DNA from: Pteria penguin
Taxonomy: Eukaryota; Mollusca; Bivalvia; Pterioida; Pteriidae
Length of the DNA: 64,000 bases
Assembly: GCA_035048485.1 (NCBI GenBank)
Contig: CM068581.1
Location: 11,366,864-11,430,863 of the forward strand
Reading direction: 5' to 3'
Part shown: piece by piece, positions 1 to 11,696 of the stretch
Position numbering within the stretch: position 1 is the first letter of the stretch
Layout: the number at the start of each line of letters is the position of its first letter
Notes under the pieces: model-generated
Databases searched by the model: none
The model's input: the letters and a program-made list of their open reading frames with translations, nothing else
What the model was told of the DNA's origin: nothing
Made by a program: the position numbers and the translations under genes

Positions 1-647
1 GTTTAGTCTGTGTTTCTTATCATGCTGATGTCAGATGGTGTGTCTGTCTGCACTGTTTAGTCTGTGTGTCTTATCATGCTGATGTCAGATGGTGTGTCTG
101 TCTGCACTGTTTAGTCTGTGTTTCTTATCATGCTGATGTCAGATGGTGTGTCCATCTGCACTGTTTAGTCTGTGTTTCTTATCATGCTGATGTCAGATGG
201 TGTGTCTGTCTGCATTGTTTAGTCTGTGTTTCTTATCATGCTGATGTCAGATGGTGTGTCTGTCTGCACTGTTTAGTCTATGTTTCTTATCATGCTGATG
301 TCAGATGGTGTGTCCATCTGCACTGTTTAGTCTGTGTTTCTTATCGAGCTGATGTCAGATTGTGTGTCTGTCTGCACTGTTTACTCTGTGTTTCTTATCA
401 TGCTGATGTCAGATGGTGTGTCTGTCTGCACTATTTAGTCTATGTTTCTTATCATGCTGATGTCAGATTGTGTGTCTGTCTGCACTGTTTAGTCTATGTT
501 TCTTATCATGCTGATGTCAGATGGTGTGTCTGTCTGCACTGTTTAGTCTGTGTTTCTTATCATGCTGATGTCAGAAGGTGTGTCTGTCTGCACTGTTTAG
601 TCTGTGTTTCTTATCATGCTGATGTCAGATGATGTGTTTGTCTGCGC
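1..647. repeat. 54-bp satellite array, left part
   Basis: Head-to-tail copies of a 54-bp unit containing tcatgctgatgtcagatggt, about 12 copies, with point variants such as tctgtg/tctatg. The array runs off the left edge of the window and continues after the mariner insertion at 1990. A 188-codon ORF through it is not a gene: 54 is a multiple of three and only one of the three frames lacks a stop in each unit. Confidence 0.97.
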
Positions 648-649
648 TA

Positions 650-1987
650 CAAGGGATGTTCCGAAATTATCATTACTTTGGCGATTTCTTTTTGATAGAA
701 GTAATTGTGATCATTTTACTTTGCCCTGTCCTTCGAAGTACTCCCCCTCTGCATTTATGCATCGTTTCAACCGATCAATCCACTTTTGGAAACAGTTTTC
801 GTACTCTTTAATTGGTATACTCATAAGATACTGGTGAATGGCAGAGCCAAGGGTATTTCTTGATTTATATTTTTTTCCAGATAGGTGAAATTTTAGTTTG
901 GGGAACAAGAAAAAGTCACAGGGGGCCAAGTCTGGTGAAAATGCAGGGTGGGGGAGGACAGTTACCTTTTCTGCCTTCAAAAACTCCGTTACAGTACGCG
1001 CCTTGTGTGCTGGCGCATTGTCATGCAAAAGCCTGAGGTACTTCAAACCTGTATATGGGCGGCGGCGTTTGTCGACTTTCTTCAGTTTTCAAAGTACAAC
1101 GTCTCTATAATACTTTGCTGTGACAGTTTTGCCTTTCGGAACAGGGATTTGCATGATTGGACCCTTGTTATCAAAGAATATGACACACAAAACCTTCCTC
1201 ACGGTGCGTATTCTTTTAGCAATGCTAGGGCGCCTGGCGTTTTTGTTTGCCCAGATTCGATTAGAGCATTTTCTTTTGGGCTCGGAAAAATACACCCATG
1301 TTTCATCACCTGTGACCAAATTATCAAAAGCCTTTTTGCTGTATTTTGGGTATTTCTTCAATAAGGATTTGGCATTGTCAACCTGTGACCTCTTTTGGTC
1401 GTCAGTTAATAAATGGGGTATCCACCTGGCATTGATCTTGCCCAGCTTAAGATGTTTCTTTAAAATACAGTGAATACGTGCTAAAGACAAGCCTGTCATT
1501 TTAGCTAACTGCCCGACAGTGTACCTTGCATCTTTTTCAAGGATTTGCCGAATTCGTTCAATGTTATACTTTGTTGTTGTTGTTGCAGGGCGACCTGTGT
1601 GAGCAGCATCTTTCAGCTGCTGGTGTCCCGACTTAAATCGAGCAACCCAACTACAAATAGTCATATATGACATTTGACCCTTCCCATAAATATCACACAC
1701 CTCACGATGAATATCTACCGCCTTTAAGCCAAGTAGAGACCTACCTTTGATATAGGCCCTAATTTCAATTACGTTTTCAGCTCTCTTGCCAACCATATTT
1801 ATATAGAGTGTAACTAGTACGCTACAAAACAATGTACACAGCACCAAGGTCAGTGTAATTATGAGCGAGAAATTTACCTATACCACGCTTCAGATATCAC
1901 GCTATCGCCATGAGGTAGTTTTAAGCTCATTTAGCACTATTTCCACGAGATATTGCGCAAGTAACAATAATTTCGGAACACCCCTCG
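650..1987 (-). mobile_element. mariner transposon (DD34D) inserted in the satellite
   Basis: A 1,338-bp element with inverted termini of about 33 bp at 650-682 and 1955-1987. Both arms share tgttccgaaattat and differ at only a few positions. It is flanked by TA at 648-649 and 1988-1989. Joining the flanks at one TA rebuilds the normal 54-bp satellite phase (ctgc-g/a-c-TA-tttagtc), so the target-site duplication is certain. The length is that of a full mariner. The transposase lies on the minus strand and fills most of the element. Confidence 0.95.
711..1796 (-). pseudogene. mariner transposase, one in-frame stop
   Basis: Encodes the cut-and-paste transposase of the surrounding element, which acts on its inverted termini in the nucleus. 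From the Met at 1796 the frame reads 235 codons, meets TGA at 1089-1091 and continues in the same frame to a stop at 711, giving 361 codon positions in all. Family members are usually near 345. The N-terminal part (about 1-130) has the helix-turn-helix DNA-binding region with the GRP-type linker near residue 68. The catalytic triad is D164 in VTGDETW, D259 in HDNAPAH and D294 in SPDLAPCD. There are 34 residues between the last two, which defines mariner D,D34D. A longer reading starting 17 codons upstream has no family support. The single nonsense codon and otherwise open frame suggest recent inactivation, or a sequencing or allelic difference. Confidence 0.93.
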
Positions 1988-1989
1988 TA

Positions 1990-4335
1990 TTTAGTCTATG
2001 TTTCTTATCATGCTGATGTCAGATTGTGTGTCTGTCTGCACTGTTTAGTCTATGTTTCTTATCATGCTGATGTCAGATGTGTGTCTGTCTGCACTGTTTA
2101 GTCTGTGTTTCTTATCATGCTGATGTCAGATGGTGTGTCTGTCCGCACTATTTAGTCTATGTTTCTTATCATGCTGATGTCAGATAGTGTGTCCATCTGC
2201 ACTATTTAGTCTGTGTTTCTTATCATGCTGATGTCAGATTGTGTGTCTGTCTGCACTGTTTACTCTGTGTTTCTTATCATGCTGATGTCAGATGGTGTGT
2301 CTTGTCTGCACTGTTTACTCTGTGTTTCTTATCATGCTGATGTCAGATAGTGTGTCTGTCTGTACTGTTTAGTCTGTGTTACTTATCATGCTGATGTCAG
2401 ATGGTGTGTCTGTCTGCACTGTTTAGTCTGTGTTTCTCATCATGCTGATGTCAGATGGTGTATCTGTCTGCACTGTTTAGTCTGTGTTTTAGTCTGTGTT
2501 TCTTATCATGCTGATGTTAGATGGTGTGTCTGTCTGCACTATTTAGTCTATGTTTCTTATCATGCTGATGTCAGATTGTGTGTTTGTCTGCACTGTTTAG
2601 TCTATGTTTCTTATCATGCTGATGTCAGATGGTGTGTCTGTCTGCACTGTTTAGTCTGTGTTTCTTATCATGCTGATGTCAGATGGTGTGTCCATCTGCA
2701 CTGTTTAGTCTATGTTTCTTGTCATGCTGATGTCAGATGGTGTGTCTGTCTGCACTGTTTACTCTGTGTTTCTTATTATGCTGATGTCAGATGGTGTGTC
2801 TGTCTGCACTGTTTACTCTGTGTTTCTTATCATGCTGATGTCAGATGGTGTGTCCATCTGCACTGTTTAGTCTGTGTTTCTTATCATGCTGATGTCAGAT
2901 GGTGTGTCCATTTGCACTGTTTAGTCTATGTTTCTTATCATGCTGATGTCAGATGGTGTGTCCATCTGCACTGTTTAGTCTATGTTTCTTATCATGCTGA
3001 TGTCAGATGGTGTGTCTGTCTGCACTGTTTAGTCTGTGTTTCTTATCATGCTGATGTCAGATGGTGTGTCCGTCTGCACTGTTTAGTCTATGTTTCTTAT
3101 CATGCTGATGTCAGATGGTGTGTCTGTCTGCACTGTTTAGTCTGTGTTTCTTATCATGCTGATGTCAGATGGTGTGTCTGTCTGCACTGTTTAGTCTATG
3201 TTTCTTATCCTGCTGATGTTAGATGGTGTGTCTGTCTGCACTGTTTAGTCTGTGTTACTTATCATGCTGATGTCAGATGGTGTGTCTGTCTGCACTGTTT
3301 AGTCTATGTTTCTTATCATGCTGATGTCAGATGGTGTGTCTGTCTGCACTGTTTAGTCTGTGTTTCTCATCATGCTGATGTCAGATGGTGTGTCTGTCTG
3401 CACTGTTTACTCTGTGTTTCTTATCATGCTGATGTCAGATGGTGTGTCTGTCTGCACTGTTTAGTCTGTGTTTCTTATCATGCTGATGTCAGATGGTGTG
3501 TCTGTCTGCACTGTTTACTCTGTGTTTCTTATCATGCTGATGTCAGATGGTGTGTCTGTCTGCACTGTTTAGTCTGTGTTTCTCATCATGCTGATGTTAG
3601 ATGGTGTGTCTGTCTGCACTGTTTACTCTGTGTTTCTTATCATGCTGATGTCAGATGGTGTGTCTGTCTGCACTGTTTACTCTGTGTTTCTTATCATGCT
3701 GATGTCAGATGATGTGTCTGTCTGCACTGTTTAGTCTGTGTTTCTTCTCATGCTGATGTCAGATTGTGTGTCTGTCTGCACTGTTTAGTCTGTGTTTCTT
3801 CTCATGCTGATGTCAGATGGTTTGTCTGTCTGTACTGTTTAGTCTGTGTTTCTTATCATGCTGATGTTAGATGATGTGTCTGTCTGCACTGTTTAGTCTG
3901 TGTTTCTTATCATGCTGATGTCAGATGGTGTGTCTGTCTGCACTGTTTAGTCTGTGTTTCTTCTCATGCTGATGTCAGATTGTGTGTCTGTCTGCACTGT
4001 TTAGTCTGTGTTTCTTATCATGCTGATGTCAGATGGTGTGTCTGTCTGCACTGTTTACTCTGTGTTTCTTATCATGCTGATGTTAGATGGTGTGTCTGTC
4101 TGCACTGTTTAGTCTGTGTTTCTTCTCATGCTGATGTCAGATTGTGTGTCTGTCTGCACTGTTTAGTCTGTGTTTCTTACCATGCTGATGTCAGATGGTG
4201 TGTCTGTCTGCACTGTTTAGTCTATGTTTCTTATCATGCTGATGTCAGGTGGTATGTCTGTCTGCACTGTTTACTCTGTGTTTCTTATCATGCTGATGTC
4301 AGATGGTGTGTCTGTCTGCACTGTACAGTCTGTGT
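1990..4335. repeat. 54-bp satellite array, right part
   Basis: About 43 more copies of the same 54-bp unit, ending where the unit breaks up at gtacagtctgtgtttctcct. Copies around 2080-2520 carry 1-2 base indels and a partial duplication near 2485. A 378-codon open frame at 2576-3712 is a phase artefact. The substitutions that vary between units change its amino acids freely. Confidence 0.97.
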
Positions 4336-5112
4336 TTCTCCTCCAAAACTAGGAGGCCTAGATAGAAACTGATGTTGGTATATGACAGTACATGATTGAA
4401 GGCCTTGGTAGGGACTTATGGGTGTTGTAAAAAATATTTGGGTAGCGTTTTCTAAATCTTGTGGCATAGAAAGTAGAAAGAATCTGATTGTGGCATATAA
4501 TAATACATAGCCAGAAGTCTTGCACCTATTTCAAAGTGGGGTCCGGTCCCAAGAGATGGGGCTCGTGGGTATGGCCTGTGCTTCTTCTAAATCATTGGAC
4601 TATAAATGGTGACAGATAATAGTTTATGAATTGAAGATGTTACAAAAAATTTTCAGCACTGTTCCTCTAAACCCTAATACAGGTACAGCTGATCTGATAA
4701 TGTATATGAAAGAGTCTGATTCATAGTGTTGCACTTGGGATATAGCCCCTGGGGGTCTAGATAGGGACATGCAATGCCCTGTTAATGGGGCCCTATTTGT
4801 AATTTAAAAAACTGAATAAAATTCAATAGGGATTTATAAAATTTGATTGCCACTCTTACATGTACTTTCCCAGAAAAAGTTTTTTTAGCGATCAGTTGTT
4901 GTAGTGTGTAGAACATGATGTTCAAATCACCCTTGATCCATACACCTAGAGATGATTCTCACTGTAGACAGATGCAGACAGAAGTCCCCAGATATACAGC
5001 TCAAAGTTCCTCTCTCCTGGTATGACATGCATTGTTTCATTATCATCCATAGATTAGAACTTTCATCAATTGAATATTTTGCTAATGTAAAGCATACTGT
5101 TATATTTTTTAG
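4336..5112 (+). other. single-copy spacer, probable intron
   Basis: No coding signal. Two short related pieces near 4360 and 4755 share ctagatag-g/a-gac. The segment ends in a T-rich tract followed by AG at 5111-5112, a good 3' splice site, so it is probably intron sequence of the exon that follows. Confidence 0.45.
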
Positions 5113-5293
5113 ATTCAACACTCATCCCAATAAAGAGAATTATGCTAGCAATGTGAAGAGACTGGTACCATATTGTTCAGATGTGAAGCTTCAGCTAAAA
5201 TTGGCTAGAGAATATCACCTCAAAGATCTTATCATTGGTCTACAAAGAGGAGACAACTCTAACTTTATTCGTGATGTTATCGCTACTGAGTAA
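5113..5293 (+). CDS. probable terminal coding exon of an unidentified host gene
   Basis: Sixty complete codons plus one carried-over base, ending in TAA at 5291-5293. The exon follows a strong acceptor (tatattttttag, AG at 5111-5112). The peptide is balanced and protein-like: mixed charge, a run reading KLQLKLAREYHLKDLI and then LQRGDNSNFIRDV, which looks helical. The frame also stays open upstream to an ATG at 4952, but that part is T-rich and intron-like, so I start the exon at the acceptor. An AATAAA lies about 470 bases downstream. I could not assign a family. The upstream exons would lie to the left, beyond or across the satellite array. It could instead be a retained pseudogene fragment, but it carries no damage. 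Confidence 0.6.
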
Positions 5294-5995
5294 AATGCTG
5301 GCATTAGAAAATTTTCAAAAACTTCATAACATTCTATTGAGCAGTTTTATTAAGAAAAGATATGTTATAACATGTCCATTTTTGGTATAATGGTTGATTC
5401 ACTGCCTGTTTATTGATATGTCTGTTTGTCCATTATATTGACAATATTAATCAATTTTTAAAGAAAACAATAATATTTGATCAGTTACCTGACATTGTCT
5501 TTCACTGACTAATGTGAAATATCAGTAAGATATAAGTAAGAATTTTAAAATCCGGCCCTTTTATATATGATATTCCAACTGTTTGCACATAAAGATGCAA
5601 CATGTAAACTTGATATTCTATGGATACATACAAAACATGACACATCAATCAGGAATTCATGTATAATGATTATACATAAATATATTATAATATGTATGCT
5701 TTATAATGTATCCTATGGTATTCTATGGGAACAGTTGTTGTATTAAATACTGGGCAGAAAATAAAGTGTAAAACAAAAACAATTTGTCTAAGTAAGTGAA
5801 CACACTATTTGCATATTATTGTAGAGTTATCTTTCTTTGAACAGAACTTTATTTTTGTAAACTATGTAGACCTTGTATTCAGAGTGAACATCTTTTCATA
5901 ATACGATTGGTATATTTTCTTCAGTATGTATACACACAACAAAATTGACAGGAGAGAGATGTATTTTTGCTATTAAAATCATAATGTATATGGCT
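5294..5995 (+). other. probable 3' untranslated region and downstream AT-rich DNA
   Basis: AT-rich, without ORFs, directly after the stop codon at 5293. It contains the AATAAA at 5760-5765. Nothing else is recognisable. Confidence 0.4.
5760..5765 (+). terminator. poly(A) signal AATAAA
   Basis: Canonical hexamer about 470 bases after the stop of the candidate terminal exon. Chance occurrence is easy in AT-rich DNA, so its link to the exon is inference. Confidence 0.35.
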
Positions 5996-6440
5996 TCCAG
6001 TTATCAACTATATTCAAAGTATTACCACATGGTCTGTTTTCAGCTACATTCATAATATTACCTCACGGTTAATTATTAGCTTCATATATTCATAGTATTA
6101 CTTCATGCTTAGTTATCAACTATATTCATAGAATTACCTCATGTCCAGTTATGAAATATATTCATAGAATTACCTCATGCTCAGATATCAACTACATCTA
6201 TCAACAATATTCATAGAAATACCTCATAGTCTGTTATCAACTAGATTCTATATTCATATGAAGATAATAGAATTACCTCATGGCCACATATCACCCATAT
6301 TCATAGTATTATCCCTGGGTTTATTATCAACTATATATATTCATAAAATCACCTCATGCTTAGTTATCAGCTATATATCCATAGAATGACCTGATGGTCT
6401 GTTATCATATATATTTGTAGCATTACCTCATGGTTAGTTT
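5996..6440. repeat. degenerate tandem repeat, about 40-bp unit
   Basis: About 11 diverged copies built on ttatcaactatattcatag followed by aattacctcatg. A 70-codon ORF at 6177 is an artefact of the repeat. Confidence 0.85.
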
Positions 6441-6850
6441 TCAACATTCTGGCAAATCAATCAAGGATTTTCTTCCAGCCATCACATACAAAACATAAAA
6501 TCATTCTATGGTAGGAATCTTTTAATCAAATCAGGAATCTTTAAGTTGTCATACAACAATTTCTCTCTCCTAAGTTATAACTAGTGTAACACTGAATTGA
6601 GTAAAGAGATATAGTTGAATTCACTGCAGTCACTTTCCCCTATCAAGGGCTAGACACACAGTCGAGGCAAGTGTGAAAACCTACTTATATATTTGCCAAG
6701 AGTCCGTAATTTTCTAAGAGACCTTCAGCATCATATACATATAAACTTACCGCCACGATATCCTCCTCCTATGTCAAACATCTATACATGAAATATGTTT
6801 GATAGCAAATAAGTATATATCTTATAAATATCGGGTTTGGGTATTGGGCA
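6441..6850. other. single-copy spacer
   Basis: AT-rich DNA with no ORF, repeat or RNA signal that I can see. Confidence 0.5.
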
Positions 6851-6851
6851 G

Positions 6852-6990
6852 TGGAGTCAATCTAGCTCAGTCTATAGCATGCTTGGAGCTGAGAGGTGCT
6901 GAGTTCGAACCCCACCGTTCTTTCAGATGAAACATTAACAAGAAGCCAAAATGGGTCTATATCGCTAACATGAGTACTTTACGCACTTGA
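6852..6990 (+). mobile_element. decayed tRNA-derived SINE
   Basis: A tRNA-like head with a box A match (tagctcagtctatagc, from 6862) and a box B match (gagttcgaacc, at 6901) is followed by ttctttcagatgaaacatta. The last string is a diverged form of the body found in the clear SINE at 33365. The acceptor and T-stem do not pair, so this is not a functional tRNA gene. Confidence 0.65.
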
Positions 6991-7179
6991 GAAACTTGGA
7001 AAGTATCGAATGTTCTCTAACGAAAGTATCCGGTAAAGAAATTTTATTTCAAAGTTGAAACAAAAACAAAATCATCATTTTAAAACGCTCCTATATTATG
7101 AATTTCATAGATAACGCATAAAAATATACAAAAACAACGGAGTCCAAAACGATGTCAAAAAGTGTTGAATTTTAACTTG

Positions 7180-8480
7180 AAAACTGGAAAAAAAACCAAA
7201 TCACACTTTTCGCCCTTCTGGATCACACTGATGCATTGAGTTTGATGACCTATGCAGCCGGTCTGAAAAATGAGTTTGTCAAAGGAAGAAATACACCTAG
7301 AGCCCTATGTTGCCCAACCCTGTATCCACCCCTCCACTGACCTGGTCAAAACAGCAGCTTTGAGTAGAACTTCGAGTAGGATAAGAGTACTTCATACCTA
7401 CTAAGTGTCATCAATGTCTTACAACTAGTTCTCAAGGGGAATTCATTCAAATCTCATTATTACATACCATGTGTATATCCATAATCACCAACTTATTTCA
7501 TCTTAACAGTTGCATAACTTCCTAGATATTACTTTTGTATTGCAGTTTATTCCAGTAACATTTATCATAATAAACTCGGTAGAAATACGCGAAATCAATG
7601 CATTATAGACAAACTACAAGGATAACATCCGAGATACCTGAAAAAAAAAACAAGAAAAGGCCCAAACGAAAAAGTCCAATAAAGTAAAAAGAAATTGATT
7701 TCGAAATGGGACAGAAATCAACAAGACTTCTGAAGACATCCTTTTAGATGACTGATACATTCCGTTTGATGATCTATACATCCAGTCTGAAATTCGTCAA
7801 AGAAATGTACCCTCTTGGGCCTATATATGTTTCCCCTCTCTGAGAGACCTGGTTAAAACAGCAACAGTTGTTGGGATTCTGCAGTACTTCATACCAACAA
7901 AAGTTCATCAATATCCTTTAGTCTATGTTGGTGAAGTCCATCAGAGTTCACTATTACATACTCATAGTATATTCACAACACCTCCCCTTTTTCAACCCTA
8001 AACAAAATTGTAAAAAAGAAATTCTGATTTTTTTTTGTATTCCAGTTCTTTTCAATTACATTTATTACAATCAAATCTTTTACAATACACAAAATCAGTG
8101 CATTATAGGTAATCTACAAGGGTACAATTTAAGTAATTACCTTTTAAAAAACAGGCAAAAATGACCAAAAAAATTTGTGAAAAAAAAATATATTTCTGAA
8201 TGGAACCAAAAATATCAACACTTCCTGAAGACGTCATTCTAGATCAACATGATGCATTCGGTATGATGATCTATGCAGCTGGTCGGAAGAAATTGATCAA
8301 AAGAGTGTATTCCCTAAGGCCTATTTCGCTCCTCCCTGGGTCCACCCTTGACGAATCTGGCTAAAAAGAACTTCATCAATATCAAGTTCGATCAAAATCA
8401 ATTCAGCAGTTCTGAAGAAGAAGTCGACAGTATAAAACTTTACGCCGGACAAGGAGTGAGCCTTGCTCGGGTAAATTAAA
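7180..8480. repeat. decayed tandem triplication, about 500-bp unit
   Basis: Three diverged copies are anchored at 7230, 7754 and 8251 (gatgcattgag, gatacattccg, gatgcattcgg), so the spacings are 524 and 497. Each copy continues through a gatctatgcagc-like motif, a cctat-g/a-t motif near 'ggcccta', and a cctggt-aaaacagca motif. A related piece lies at 33200-33300, so this is a dispersed element that was tandemly copied. A 79-codon ORF at 7925 is noise. Confidence 0.75.
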
Positions 8481-8630
8481 TACCGAGGCCTTGATTCACG
8501 GCGTTAAAAGATCCATCAATTTTTCGATTTATTCGTTGCGTTGATTTAGATTTCGTGCGCAAAATATGAAATAGACAACTCAGAATCAAGAAATTCGCTT
8601 TAGACATTTTACAGCAATGTATATGTTTAT
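8481..8630. other. spacer
   Basis: No recognisable content. Confidence 0.4.
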
Positions 8631-8895
8631 ACCCCTATCTTTGTTTATTGCATCTTTACAATCGTTCATTTATACGCCTGTCTTTGATTATAGCATATTG
8701 ACATTACTTCATCTGTATGCCTGTCTTTGCGTATTGCATCTTGATATTAGTTATTTGATACGCCTGTCTTTGATTATTACATCTTGACATTAGGTCATGT
8801 ATACGCCTATCTTTGATTAAAGCATCTTGACATTACTTCATGTATATGTCTGTCTTTGATTATTGCATCTTGACATTAGTTCGTTTATACGCTAG
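8631..8895. repeat. about 43-bp tandem repeat, 6 copies
   Basis: Copies of a unit containing gcctgtctttgattattgca followed by tcttgacattag. The copies are moderately diverged. Confidence 0.9.
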
Positions 8896-9472
8896 TCGAA
8901 AGAAGCGATGTGAACTATGGCATGACAATGTTCGTCCGTAACATTTGTCCAGACAAATTATGGTTAGACAATGTTTATCCTGTTGTATCATATGTCCGAC
9001 TTGATTTTTCCATATGCCACAAAAGAATAAGTTGATACCAGGTACATATCTTTTTCATATGAAGATGGAGTAAGCTTCATCATTTAATGCTCATACCATG
9101 CAGAACTACTCTCTTTTTTCGCTAAGTTGTGACGTTGGCGCGCGAACATACTGGCGGGCGATACCTGTACTGGGTCATATAGAATTGTTGTTCATGGTCT
9201 ATGGATATCTCGTAACTTTTCCTAGAGTCAGTTCATGGTCAGGACAACATTTAACTAAGGTCCTGAAATGGCGCCTGAACCATGAAATATGCCCACCTTT
9301 GGAATATGCTTTAAAAACACTAAGCTTGACTGTTGTCAATGTCGTATACTCAAGGTTCCAGTTACTATTAAAATTTATAATCGCTTATTTTTCATTTTAA
9401 CAAAATTGTGACCAAGGAACTGAATATGAAAAAAAAAATGGATTGTAGGCGTTGTCCTTGTTCATATTACTA
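8896..9472. other. single-copy spacer with an unassigned 100-codon ORF
   Basis: An ORF at 9098-9400 (+) would encode 100 residues. It has no motif that I recognise and a hydrophobic C-terminus, and its codon use looks like background. Short inverted copies of ttcatggtcagg lie at about 9230 and 9280 inside it. I do not call a gene here. Confidence 0.4.
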
Positions 9473-10935
9473 ACTTTGTGTGCTTTCTCTTGTGATGGTA
9501 TTTATGATGGTACTTCAGGAGGTTCGTGATTGCCTTTACCCATTAACTTTGTGTGCTTTCTCTTGTGATGGTATCTATGATGGTACTTCAGGAGGTTCGT
9601 GATTGCCTTTACTCATTAACTTTGTGTGCTTTCTCTTGTGATGGTATTTATGATGGTACTTCAGGAGGTTCGTGATTGCCTTTACTCATTAACTTTGTGT
9701 GCTTTCTCTTGTGATGGTATTTATGATGGTACTTCAGGAGGTTCGTGATTGCCTTTACTCATTAACTTTGTGTGCTTTCTCGTGTGATGGTATTTATGAT
9801 GGTACTTCAGGAGGTTCGTGATTGCCTTTACTCATTAACTTTGTGTGCTTTCTCTTGTGATGGTATTTATGATGGTACTTCAGGAGGTCCGTGATTACCT
9901 TTACTCATTAACTTTGTGTGCTTTCTCTTGTGATGGTATTTATGATGGTACTTCAGGAGGTTCGTGATTGCCTTTACCCATTAACTTTGTGTGCTTTCTC
10001 TTGTGATGGTATTAATGATGGTACCTCAGGAGGTTCGTGATTACCTTTACTCATTAACTTTGTGTGCTTTCTCGTGTGATGGTATTTATGATGGTACTTC
10101 AGGAGGTTCGTGATTACCTTTATTCATTAACTTTGTGTGCTTTCTCATGTGATGGTATTTATGATGGTACTTCAGGAGGTTCGTGATTACCTTTACTCAT
10201 TAACTTTGTGTGCTCTCTCTTGTGATGGTATTTATGATGGTACTTCAGGAGGTTCGTGATTGCCTTTACTCATTAACTTTGTGTGCTTTCTCTTGTGATG
10301 GTATTTATGATGGTACCTCAGGAGGTTCGTGATTACCTTTACTCATTAACGTTGTGTGCTTTCTCTTGTGATGGTATTTATGATGGTACTTCAGGAGGTC
10401 CGTGATTACCTTTACTCTTTAACTTTGTGTGGTTTCTCTTGTGATGGTATTTATGATGGTACCTCAGGAGGTTCGTGATTACCTTTACTCATTAACTTTG
10501 TGTGCTTTCTCTTGTGATGGTATTTATGATGGTACTTCAGGAGGTTCGTGATTGCCTTTACTCATTAACTTTGTGTGCTTTCTCTTGTGATGGTATTGAT
10601 GATGGTACTTCAGGAGGTTCGTGATTACCTTTACTCATTAACGTTGTGTGCTTTCTCTTGTGATGGTATTTATGATGGTACTTCAGGAGGTCCGTTATTA
10701 CCTTTACTCTTTAACTTTGTGTGGTTTCTCTTGTGATGGTATTTATGATGGTACCTCAGGAGGTTCGTGATTACCTTTACTCATTAACTTTGTGGCTTTC
10801 TCTTGTGATGGTATTTATGATGGTACTTCAGGAGGTTCGTGGTTGCCTTTACTCATTAACTTTGTGTGCTTTCTCTTGTGATGGTATTGATGATGGTACT
10901 TCAGGAGGTTCGTGGTTACCTTTACTCATTAATTT
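9473..10935. repeat. 73-bp minisatellite, about 20 copies
   Basis: Unit of 73 bp (for example caggagg at 9516 and 9589) containing gatggtacttcaggaggttc and cgtgattgcctttactc. Variation is low. The unit resembles part of the conserved retroelement 3' motif seen at 16640-16740 (ggcacctgatt, gggtccgtgattggctttac, tcatta), so it probably arose by amplifying a segment of that element. Confidence 0.96.
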
Positions 10936-10990
10936 GTCTTTTATATCGATTTTCCAACGGAACATCACTCGGTATCTTATTGTTTTACAT
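10905..10990 (+). mobile_element. conserved retroelement 3' motif, copy 1
   Basis: Runs from ggttcgtggttacctttact through cttttatatcgatttt and aacatcactcggtatctta. It aligns with 16705-16790 almost base for base. In both places it is followed at once by the gtcacttacgtcttat minisatellite. Confidence 0.75.
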
Positions 10991-11065
10991 ATTGTCACTT
11001 ACGTCTTATATTGTCACTGACGTCCTTTGTTGTGTCACTTACGTCTTATATTGTCACTGACGTCC
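10991..11065. repeat. 19/38-bp minisatellite, left part
   Basis: Two copies of the 38-bp dimer gtcacttacgtcttatatt + gtcactgacgtcctatgtt. The array is cut at a TA by the inserted element at 11068 and resumes at 14007. Confidence 0.9.
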
Positions 11066-11462
11066 TACAGCGAGGTGCAGTACTAACATAACATTATGTT
11101 AACGCCGCGTTAATGTGAAGTTTGCTTTCCTCGTGCGCTCAGGACTGCTTTCTTCGTGAACTTAATTCGAGACCGCGTTAACGCGCTTGACTGCCGCGTT
11201 CACGCGCTTTGCTGCCGCGTGAACGTGCTTGACAACAACGTTCGCTTGTTTACAACTTAAAACTTACATTAACATGGAGATAGAGAAGTATTTGAAGGAG
11301 GAGCGATATATACATTGTATATTTAATATAAAAACATATTAGTGTGCATGTAGGTAAATATTTAAAATTACATAAAACGCTTACGAGTGAAAAGATGTTT
11401 TTTTTTAAATATTGAATACAATTTCCGAACATTGAATATAATGAAATTTATTCTTATTTTAG

Positions 11463-11463
11463 G

Positions 11464-11511
<48 letters not shown>

Positions 11512-11540
11512 TTAATGATAATAATAATGATGATAATAAT
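11463..11540. repeat. (AAT)n microsatellite
   Basis: Uninterrupted ataataataat for about 45 bases, then imperfect copies. It sits in very AT-rich DNA upstream of the reverse-transcriptase ORF. Confidence 0.95.
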
Positions 11541-11696
11541 GGTATTCATATATTATGAAAAAATGCTAAATTAAAAAAAAATAAAAAATATATACATAAG
11601 AATAAATACATAAAAATTATAAATAAATAATTAAATAAATAAATAAGAAATAAATGCATAATTTAATTGATTAAAAATAAATAGAATAGAATTAAT

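Noticed and set aside
1089..1847. Longer N-terminus for the mariner transposase beginning at 1847
   Set aside because: The extra 17 residues are hydrophobic and unlike mariner N-termini. The Met at 1796 gives a length and start typical of the family.
2576..3712. A 378-codon Cys-rich repetitive open frame (and a 188-codon one at 66-632)
   Set aside because: The unit is 54 bp, so one frame without stops stays open by necessity. Unit variants change the amino acids freely and neighbouring copies carry frameshifting indels.
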